Positions 1-9,600 of a DNA stretch of 64,000 nt are shown here, piece by piece (within the stretch, counting starts at the first letter, position 1; each line of letters opens with the position of its first letter). The position numbers and the translations under genes are program-made. The stretch is from Heliocidaris tuberculata (taxonomy: Eukaryota > Echinodermata > Echinoidea > Camarodonta > Echinometridae), in assembly GCA_025618425.1 (NCBI GenBank), contig CM046842.1, forward strand, positions 26,320,552-26,384,551, given 5' to 3'. The notes beneath the pieces were generated by a model. It saw only the letters and a list, made by a program, of their open reading frames with translations, had not been told where the DNA came from and searched no databases.

Positions 1-1243
1 ATCACTATAATATCTGCCTCTCATGTAGAAAATGGATATCGGCGTTGCTCTTTTGATGATTTATGCTAGCGAGCCTTCAGCACTGACCTATAATTCGGAT
101 CATTCTACCTAAACTTAAGGAGACGGCGGACCTCACAGTCATAGTTAGCTATGATAATAGTTCCGGTCCCACAGGGTTCGTCGTTTGCTGCTGCTGCTGC
201 TGATGATGATAATGATGATATGACGATGATGATAGTGATAATTATGATGATGATAGTTAATAGTAATTTTTAAAACAGTGAAAATGGGATCATCATAATT
301 GTAATTGTGCACATTTTAATCTATTCAGAAGTGCTTAAAAAGAAGAGAAAATTAGCTGTAAAGATAATTGTTCTCTATGTTAAAGGGAATACATGTAATC
401 ATTTTTCATAGAAGTTGGCCTGGGTATAAAAAGAATCATACCGACAAATTGATTCGTAAGTTATATCTGAAAATTGAAAACTTTTAAATTTTCAAATCAC
501 TTTTGAATAATAATCTGAGAAACCTTCATCTTATCTTAACTAAATTAACATAAGCCGCTTAGAGTTTTGCCCGGTGGAAGGGGGGGGGGGGCACATGCCA
601 TCTGGATCTGCCATCGATTCGTATATATCATTGCACTGATAACGATGTATTCAGAACTGCATTGATGACGTAACGTCCAGACGATCGAAACTGATCCTTA
701 TTTTGACCCATTCAGCAGACATTATTGATACTTTGATTGCACTGTAAAGACCTTGCAGATAGGATACACTAATTAGCAAAAGTACTGTCATTGCTTTACT
801 GTAGCCGCAGTCGGTCCTACAGCCAACAGCAGAGTTGAAAACAAGCCGAAAATAAACCCCGGAGCAGCCAAAAGAGACACCCAAAAGGCTCCTTAAATAT
901 TTCTAAGGCTATTCTAAATATTTTGGTACCAAATCAACAAAAAATAACTTATTTTAGGGCCTAAAATCAGCAAAAGAATAAAATGATTGAAAATGGATTA
1001 GGCCTATCGATATGGTTGTTGGCATGCAGCTTTTAGTAGATCGGACTCTTGGCGGCTCTTGGCGGCTTGTGGTAAATCGACTACCGTGTCTTGGAATCCT
1101 CTTGGGTGCTGTTGGCTGCTGTTGGCGGCATTAAGAAGGACCCTGTGCACTTATTGCTCTGTACACCTACATCATTAGAGAATCGATCTTTAATTGGTTA
1201 GTAATTAAAAGAAACACACTCACACACGTATTATAAACACTAT
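1..1243. other. Intergenic, nothing recognised
   Basis: AT-rich sequence with a degenerate GCT/GAT trinucleotide microsatellite near 188-250 and a G run near 578-590. I see no exon with splice signals, no RNA gene and no intact element. Confidence 0.5.
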
Positions 1244-1250
1244 TCAATTA

Positions 1251-1349
1251 AATTGTAGGTTTAGTTTTCAGGGTTACACCATGTAATTCTTTCAAGGAAT
1301 AAGAGCCCTGAAAAGGGCTGGTGAGCTGGTGAAAACTAAACCTACAATT
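1251..1349. repeat. Foldback hairpin with an internal histone-like stem-loop
   Basis: A perfect 20-bp inverted repeat (1251-1270 against 1330-1349) encloses about 59 nt. Inside it, on the - strand at 1319-1304, lies a 6-bp stem with a TTTC loop (AGCCCT-TTTC-AGGGCT), followed by CCTTGAAAGAAT. This matches the geometry of the 3' stem-loop and purine-rich downstream element of replication-dependent histone mRNAs. No histone coding sequence precedes it on that strand; a SINE-like head does. The resemblance may be coincidental. Confidence 0.55.
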
Positions 1350-1508
1350 CAGTTTCTCCACCATGAAAGTGTCGCTGATACTTCACTAAACTATTCAATT
1401 AATGTAGATAGAATGCCGAGATCAAGGGTGCTGTACCAGGGATCGATCCCACGATCCTTGCATTTCCAGTCGAGTGTTTTTCAGCCACTCGGCTATAAGA
1501 AACCTCTG
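1350..1508 (-). repeat. tRNA-derived SINE fragment (Leu/Ser-like head)
   Basis: Read on the - strand from about 1503, the sequence has an A-box-like TAGCCGAGTGGCT and a B-box-like GGGATCGATCCC at tRNA spacing. It lacks a complete, paired tRNA cloverleaf, so it is called a SINE head and not a tRNA gene. Confidence 0.5.
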
Positions 1509-1543
1509 CTCCTTCTTGGTGCTATCACATAACGTTCCTTTAA

Positions 1544-2506
1544 GCCCATCGCACAATACACGATCAACTGCGATCCGATTTTGGAAATGAATAGCATTAA
1601 GTATTTGCATTTTAAAGGCCAAGTCCACACTAAAATCAAGTTGATTTGAATAAACAGAGTAAAATTAAACAATCATAACATTACAGTGAAAATTTCACTG
1701 AAATCGGATGTAAAATAAGAAAGTTACAGCATTGTGAAGTTTTGCATTATTTCATGAAACAGTGATATGCATAACATGGGCGGTATGCAAATGAGTGAAC
1801 CGATGATGTCACACACTCACTTTTCCTTATGTATTTTATTATATGAAATTTCAAATATTTCAATATTTATGGATGTGATAATAAAGAATCTCTCCCTTGT
1901 ATCAAAATAAGTTACAATAATGATGATTTTACATGTTCCACAAGGAATCAAACCATGTTTTACATTATTGAAGCAAAAAATTGAAATATATGATATTTCA
2001 TATAATAAAATACATAAGGAAAAGTGAGTGTGTGACATCATCGGTTCACTCATTTGCATACCGCCCATGTTATGCATATCACTGTTTCAAGAAATAATGC
2101 AAAACTTCAAAATGCCGTAACTTTCTTATTTTACATCCGATTTCAATAAAATTTTCACTGTTATGCTTGTTGAATTTTACTCTATTTATTAAAATCAACT
2201 TGATATTAGGGTGGACTTGGCCTTTAACAAATAAAATCTACCTCATTCAGGTTCTGAACAATAATATGAATACTAAACATAGGATTTTGGTGCGCTGTTG
2301 GCCCAAGCCAAATCAGTTTAAAATCGTAGACGATCTTAGGACTGCTCTGATGTCACTACGATTCTATCATTTACGATTTTATTATCTATATGACTATTCA
2401 GATCCTCAATCAAAAATATTTCATTGGTCTGAATGTTTATATCAAATGCTATTACATTTTCTTCAGAAATGGGATCGCAGACCGATCGTATAGTGTGCGG
2501 TGGGCT
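1544..2506. mobile_element. TTAA-type MITE family 2, interrupted copy
   Basis: The terminal inverted repeats are GCCCATCGCACAATACACGATC on the left (with mismatches) and GATCGTATAGTGTGCGGTGGGC on the right. TTAA flanks the left end. The copy at 38098-38444 has the same ends and interior without the insert, so this copy was split by the family 1 element at 1616-2223. Confidence 0.85.
1616..2223. mobile_element. 608-bp TTAA-type foldback MITE family 1, nested
   Basis: The element starts AGGCCAAGTCCACACTAA and ends with the near-perfect reverse complement. It is flanked by TTAA on both sides (1612-1615 and 2224-2227). Its interior is also palindromic: the segment around 1769-1826 returns inverted at 2020-2080. 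TTAA target duplication is typical of piggyBac-like elements. No transposase is encoded, so it is non-autonomous. A second, left-truncated copy lies at 21887-22248. Confidence 0.88.
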
Positions 2507-3530
2507 TATAGTATTACGCATTTCCAAAGAGGTTCAGAAATATTACCCCGGCTTTAGGTCCAAAAACCTTTATCATGTTTACTATCGGTCAGTGTATGAT
2601 GAATCCAACAAATATCATCGCATCGACTTACCTTGGAAAAGAAGGACTTCGACAGCATCTGTTTGTTTGTTTGATTGAATTTTATTTCTGCGTTCAATAA
2701 CATTATACAAAATAATCTAATATTACATCAATCATATAAACAAATTTTCAGACATTTAATAATTTACTTCTAAATACAAAGAAAATGTATATATGGGAAA
2801 TTTAAATTTTACAATTAACAGCTTTTGTGAACTCATTTAGTTTTCAGATACACTGAATGCAGTGTGCTGCGCAAGGAGTTGCATCGGCAACCACTGCCAT
2901 TCCTGACACAGAAAAGCTTCTGTGGTGCAGAAGAAATAGGTGCTAAAAACAAGCGCTCAGCCAAATGAACCATTGAGGCCAGTGAATCAGCACCTGAAAA
3001 GCTGTGACAATTTTGCATATTTTGATTGAAGAAAATACACATTTTTGAGGGGGGGGGGGGGGGTCATTAAAAAATTTAAACACATATTAATCAGCGTCTC
3101 ATATACTCGTCCTATGAACAAAATGAAAAATGATTCAGAAATTGGTCAATGAGTTTGTGCTGTCCCCATGCGAGCACCCAAAAAGTGTTGTATATAGCAC
3201 ACTAAGTGCTAAAAACAACACTTCAGTTTTTAGAAGTGTATAAGCACTGAGTCAGAATCCATGGATAATGACTTCCCAGGGCACAATAGAGCCAATACGA
3301 CCACATTCGCCTAGTCAGCGCTTAGTCTGAAGGCACAGACTCTATTTTTGACACTTCAACACGATTCCATAAAGCCTTGGGTCTAACCTAACTTTGCCAG
3401 TCTCAGGCCTTGCCAGGAGCAGCCAGAGTACTAGGGTCTATGGACTGCCTATGGATTGCGGTCTCCATAGTCTCCTAGTTCAGACACTCTGTTTTATTAT
3501 GACTGACAAGGGTCTCAGCCTGCAAACTAG
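2507..3530. other. Upstream region of ZP gene A, no gene seen
   Basis: No supported exon. A run of about 14 G lies near 3050-3063. Short repeats of TAGTCTCC/GGTCTA type occur at 3360-3480. The region leads into the TATA-like motif at 3539. Confidence 0.4.
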
Positions 3531-3538
3531 TCACTACA

Positions 3539-3546
3539 GTATATAG
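3539..3546 (+). promoter_or_regulatory. Candidate TATA box of ZP gene A
   Basis: GTATATAG lies about 60 bp before the ATG at 3605. An initiator-like TTCAGT follows near 3557-3562, at a distance slightly under the usual TATA-to-start spacing. This is inferred from motif and position only. Confidence 0.4.
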
Positions 3547-3604
3547 GACCATTTTGTTCAGTATGTTATTTATTTGGTGTATTATACAGTGATCAAGCCA
3601 CAAG

Positions 3605-3665
3605 ATGAGGTGGACATCTGCTTCTGGTGTAGTCGTGCTGTTAGTGTTACTGCCTCTTCTGAGTG
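3605..3665 (+). CDS. ZP gene A exon 1: signal peptide
   Basis: Starts MRWTSASGVVVLLVLLPLLS, a classic hydrophobic signal sequence. It ends in phase 1 at G|GTGAGT. It is the only ATG-initiated hydrophobic exon upstream of the ZP exons. Confidence 0.85.
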
Positions 3666-6600
3666 GTGAGTTATACTTTCTGTTTCTCCTTTAACTTTTC
3701 AATCAAGCCTCCTTCATTTTCGACGCAGCGAGCCGCCCCCCCCCCCCAATAAAAATGCCGCAGCGGCAAAAGTGCTAGGCAAGCTTGCCTAGCACCTCCT
3801 TGCGTGGAGGCACGATTGCTCAGTGGTAGAGCAGTGGTCTCGTAACTGGAGGACCCGGGTTCGAAACCAAGTGGATGCAATAGTGCCCTTTGGTAAGGCA
3901 TTAAGCCTCATTACCAAGTCCCTTGAAGAGGACCTGAAGCTGTCGGTCCCCTGGTTGCTTACTTACAAGCATACACATGCTTTCTTAGCAGTCAGGTAAA
4001 ATAAACCATCAAACGTTTTTCTTAAATAGCTCTGATTCTTAGCAATCATTTTGATTTCAAAAAAATGTTATTCTTCAAATGATGCAAGACTGCCTCTGAT
4101 AATGCAGCATTGCAGGTCCTTGATTGAATATCCAGCAGTATTATAATAATATGCAAATAATATATTATAGTATAAAATAATATATATTTGACTGAAAAAT
4201 TTCGTTATCCTTATACGTGAGGTCAGATCGGCCTTAGGAAATGTCTTTATCAATTGCAACAAGTTATCTAATGGTATATACAAGAAAAGATATTTTAAAA
4301 TACTGAATGAATGTGCAGAAATATTCAAAATTAAATAATTTGTTTCCTTTCCATGCTTTATTTTGTATTTTGTTTTTGTTTTCACAGCGGAACCAATTGT
4401 ACCACCGAGTACTAATGGAACCAATTCGTCGGCTGGTAAGTATTCATGCCAATGATTACACCCGTCATGCTGTTAATACTTTGAGGATATCCAAAATGTA
4501 ACAAATTTATCTGATGATACAATAAAAGACATCAAGATTACTTTAAAAATGCTGAATGCATGCCCCCCGAAATATCATTTCTGTAATAATTTATATTTTT
4601 GTTCTTTGTTCTTGAGCCATCTGTTTAACAGAACCAATACGTCGGGGGACAAGTACTCGAGTCAATTGTTTTCTACGTCAATTCTGTTGATATTTTGAAA
4701 ATATCCGAAATGCAGCAAATCAATAATTACCTAATGATGTAATATAATGCATAGATTTTTTCCCCCCTTCAAAATGCAGAATGAATGTCCCAAAGTAACA
4801 TTTATGTAATGCTTTGTGTTACTGATTTTGCTGAAAAGCGGAACCCACAGTTGAGTCAACTGTTCCAAAGACTACCAATAGAACCAATATAACAACTGGT
4901 AAGTATTTTTACTACAGACTTCACAGGTTTTGGATGTGTTAAAAATATTCGTTGGCCTATTCAATTGAAAAAACTCCAAATGCAAATGCAAATCTATGTC
5001 AACTTTGTCGCTTGATTTTTATTCAGAATACATAGATACAAACGTATTTCATGAGAAACATAATCATTGATGATTTTGGAACCAAATTGTTCATAATATA
5101 CGTTGCATTTTCTCGTTTTTCTACAAAAAAGTGGAGGCCACTGCTACTGTTACACCCCTGTTCCACAGAGGCCTAATAACACCATTATATCCACTGGTAA
5201 ATAGTAAACATTATGCCCTCGAGTGAGTGGGGTGTGGGAGGGGGGGGGGAATGAGGGGACTGTATTGACCAAAGCACCTCACAGCATATAGGCAGAAATC
5301 GTTCTTAAAACGCATGGCGTCACACTATTTGCACTTTAAAATTCTCTGACAAGGAACCCCTAAAATTCATAATATTTTTGGTGTCTTGTTTGTCCGAAAT
5401 CCTATGACAAAAGAGAAAGAAAGCAAAAGAAAAAAAAGAGGTCCTTAAATTGGGGGGGGGGGGGGGGGGGGGGGGGGGAGGGGGAGGGAGGGGGGGAGGG
5501 AGGGGGAGGGAGGAGTGATTTATTTCTTACAGACATTTGATATTATATCCATCTTCCCGAATCGTCAGGGGGAGGGGGGCGGGCGCCCCTGTCCCATGCC
5601 TCACAGTACTCGAACTTGCCTCCTCTTTCAGCCTCTCCCTCTCTCGCTCACTTCACACTCTTCCTCCTCCCCTTCTCTCTTTACAACTCTCACTCCCTCC
5701 TCCTTTCTGTCTGTCTTTCTTTCTTTCTCTCCTTCGCATTTCTGTCCCTTCCGTACTATCATTCTATCTCTCTCTTACCCCGCGCTCTTCTATCTCTCCC
5801 AATAACTCGATTTCTTCTCTCTCTCTCTCTTTCTTCCTTTCTTTCTTTCTCATTTTCTCTCTTTTACCTCTCTCATTTCTTTTCTTTCTATTACCGGCTT
5901 TTCTTTGTATCTTCCTCGCTCTTTCCCTGTGCTTTCAGATGTCCGTGTCACGTGTGACAGTACATCCATGACGGTGTATCTAAACAAGATGATGTTCAAC
6001 CACAGTTTTCTTCCCAGTGATCTTCATTTCGTGGACGAGTCGTGTGTCGGATACAGTCATGATGGGGAGAATATCGCCCTCTACAGTCGATATGATCGGT
6101 GCAGTTGTGCCATTGAGGTATTGTTTTCATTTGAAATGATGTATTTTAGGCAAAAACAAAACAAACTAACTACATGTATAAAAAAAATGAAATATTAGAT
6201 CAATCAAATATGATATAATGTTATTGCATATAACCTAGGCCTGTCCACAATTTATGAATAAAAGATGTATGCATGTATATAGGGCGTAAACATTTCTTTT
6301 CAGTTCTTCTGTAAATATCAACAAAAGTATTTATTTCAGGCTGAGATACTTACATGTTGCTTGTTCTGAAATGAAAAGTACCCCCATCAATTAGGCCTAC
6401 ATGTAAAACCATCTGTATTTAAGTAAGTTCTGAAATGATTTTTCTCTCGTAATTTGTCGTATATCGTTTCATGTTTTTTTTTTTTTTATCATGTAACCAA
6501 ATAACATGTCACCAGCCGTCCACAAAGCTGGCCTATAGTTTTTGAATAGCTTGAATGGATTTAATCAAAATGTACACGTCATCCGGATTAACTCGAAGTT

Positions 6601-9600
6601 AGTAGTCAGTGGATTAACATAAGCTAGTTCAGCATGCCTGACTAACATCAAGCTAGTCAACGTCTTAAAGACAAACTACAGTAGATAGTCGATATACTTA
6701 TCAGTAGGCTAGTTAAGTCCAGCTTGTTAGTCCTGCAATGATTAAAAGCTAGTCCAGATGGGCATCATCTGGGCCCCGTCTTATAAAGAGTTGCAATTGA
6801 TTCGAATCGATCCCAACTCTTTATGAGACGGTGCCCTGAACTTGCTAAATTCTAAATTAGTTTAGCTGATCAACGCTTTCAGTGATTCGTTGTTTCAAAC
6901 GATTACGATTCCCGGTGATTTCTATATATCCCCTTTTTACCTTCATAGGAAAATAACGATGTCATCATCTATTCTAACTCGATCTCAGCCTCTCACATCA
7001 CACCTGTTCAAGGCAATGAAATTACCAGGGATATTGGCGACATGCAGATTAACGTACGGTGCGAGATCCGTCGCCGTCAGGTACTGAGCCGATTCTACAA
7101 CCCAATCAGCAGCTCTCTCGTAGTAGAAGAGGTCGGCTACGGGAACTTCACCGTCGACTTTGACCGATATACCGACGAGACCTTCAGCGGACGCCACCCC
7201 AATGCGGCGGCGCCAGTTCCGCTCCAAGACCGTCTGTTCTACGCTGTCAACCTTACCACCGTTTCTAATCTTACCCTGTTCATCAATCACTGTTGGAGTA
7301 CGCCCTCTGCTGATCCTTTAGCTCAGAAGCAGTATGATCTTATTAAAGACGGGTAAGGTTGTATTTTGTTGTTGTTGCTGTAACTCAGTCACATCGTATT
7401 ACCGACTCCAAACCCACCGACTCTAGGTCATTCGAAGCCAGTTTAAGTTTTTTTGTTCAGTCTATTGTCGATCTTCTGTCGGCTCATCAGTGTGGCATAG
7501 GTACTATTTCTTATACTTCTATCACACAAATAGAATCATAAAGTTATAAACCATGGGCATATCTTCTTTTTTGTTTGTCAAATGGGCCTATCGCAAAAAT
7601 CACAGCAAGTTATTCCTTTAGGCTTTTAATATCCATAAAACATTGATCTTGCATTTCAGCTACAAAATCAAAACAAATCAATGGAAAAAAAACAAAAAAA
7701 CTTGTAGAACCACTGATGCTGAGTGAAGGAAGAAATGACACTTGAATGACATCATACATTTTGCACATTATCTTGACGTTGATCTGTGGACTTGTTTTCT
7801 TCATTAAAAAAAAAAATCGAATGTATTTTAGGTTATAAGTTATCATAATTCTCTTGTCTGAAATAATAACTTTTCATTGAATTGTAGAATATGCATATTA
7901 TGTACTTTTATCTTGCCAAGCCTAACGTGATTAATGCAGCATTTACTGCAAACCTTGTAAAATAATTATTTTGAATGTTATGCACCAAAAAATTTCCTTT
8001 TCTCATGTGAGACGATAGACCTGACCTAGACTAATGATATTCTCTTTTCCCAATTAAGATGTCCATCTGACGACACCATACAAATGTTCTCTAACTTCGC
8101 ACCATCGTTTAAACCGTTTGCTTTCGAGGCTTTTACCTTTATTGGTGACTACTCACAGGTGAGCACAGGGGCGGCGCTACAGGGGGGGCAGAGGGGGCGA
8201 CCGCCCCCCTATGATTTTTCAAGTAGTGAAAAAAGAAAAAAAAAGAAGAAAAGGAGGAAGAAAAGGGAAGAAAAGGGAAGAAAGAAGAAAGAGGAGTATT
8301 AAAAAGAGAGGTCTTAAACATATAACTCTATATTACCCCTGTTATTTAATGGAGAAAAAAATATGACGTCATCTTTAGGTCGTCTTGCCCCTTTATTATC
8401 TTTTGTGGAGAAAGTAGCTCATGCTATTGATAATTCCTCTCATATGGTTGGTATCTTCCTGGACTTCTCCAAAGCCTTTGACACAATAAACCACGATATA
8501 TTGCTTAATAAACTTTCCCATTACGGTGTACGTGGAAAGGCTTTGGAGTGGTTCAGGAACTATCTTTCTAACAGAAAGCAATATGTCTCTTTAAACGATT
8601 GTTCATCAGATTTATGTAATATTAGCTGTGGTGTTCCACAGGGAAGCCTCCTGGGTCCACTTTTATTTATTTTATATATAAATGATTTCTGCAGATCATC
8701 CCATATTTTATCGTTTATACTTTTTGCTGACGACACGAATCTGTTCTTTTCCCACAACAATCCATACACTCTTGCGCAAACGGTTAATTCTGAACTATCT
8801 AAGATTCTACAATGGATCAGAGCAAACAAACTTTCACTTAATCTCCAAAAAAACTTACTATAAATGTTGTTCAGTAACACTATAGACTCACTGCCAATAA
8901 ATATTGAATTCGATGAGATCCCGTTGGAGAGTGTTTCTCACACTAAATTTTTGGGCGTAACAGTCGACAATAAACTCTCCTGGAAGTATCATATTGACAA
9001 CATCTGTAAAACTATTTCTCGAAATATTGGTGTCATGAATAGATTAAAAACACATCTCCCTTCATCTTCCTTACTTATGCTTTATTCCTCTCTGGTCTTA
9101 CCATATCTACATTATGGACTCCTGGTGTGGGGCAATACGCACCAAACTTTGTTAAACAGAATATCATTATTACAAAAGAAAGCTCTTCGTATCATTTGCC
9201 TTTCTCATTTTCGCTCCCATACGGATCCTCTTTTCTTTGAAAATAAAATATTGAAAATTAAAGATCTTTATCTTCTCCAGTTAGGTCAGTTTATGTATTC
9301 TTATAATAACGACATGCTTCCTTCCGTTTTTGATGATATGTTCACCCAAAATAAATCCTCTCATAAGTACCCAACCCGGCGCTGTAATGACTTTCATCTA
9401 CCTCTGTTGAGAACCCTTCTAGCTCAAAACACGTTTATTTATACAGCCCCCAAATTTTGGAACTCTCTTCATAATGACTTTCAACTTGCCCCCTCACTTT
9501 ATTCATTTAAAAGAAAATTGAAATTGTTTCTTGTACTTTCTTACATTACAAATTAATATCAGTGCATAGTCTAATCATGTCTCGCCTTTTTAAAAATGCA

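Noticed and set aside
1304..1319. A replication-dependent histone gene end
   Set aside because: No histone coding sequence lies upstream on the - strand; only the stem-loop resemblance is kept, as a finding.
3811..3884. tRNA gene (A and B boxes present)
   Set aside because: The same non-tRNA body and tail follow the head here and at 24837-25048, so it is a SINE head.
5537..5971. 144-codon open frame
   Set aside because: It is produced by a CT microsatellite; the real coding here is the ZP exon starting at 5939 in another frame.
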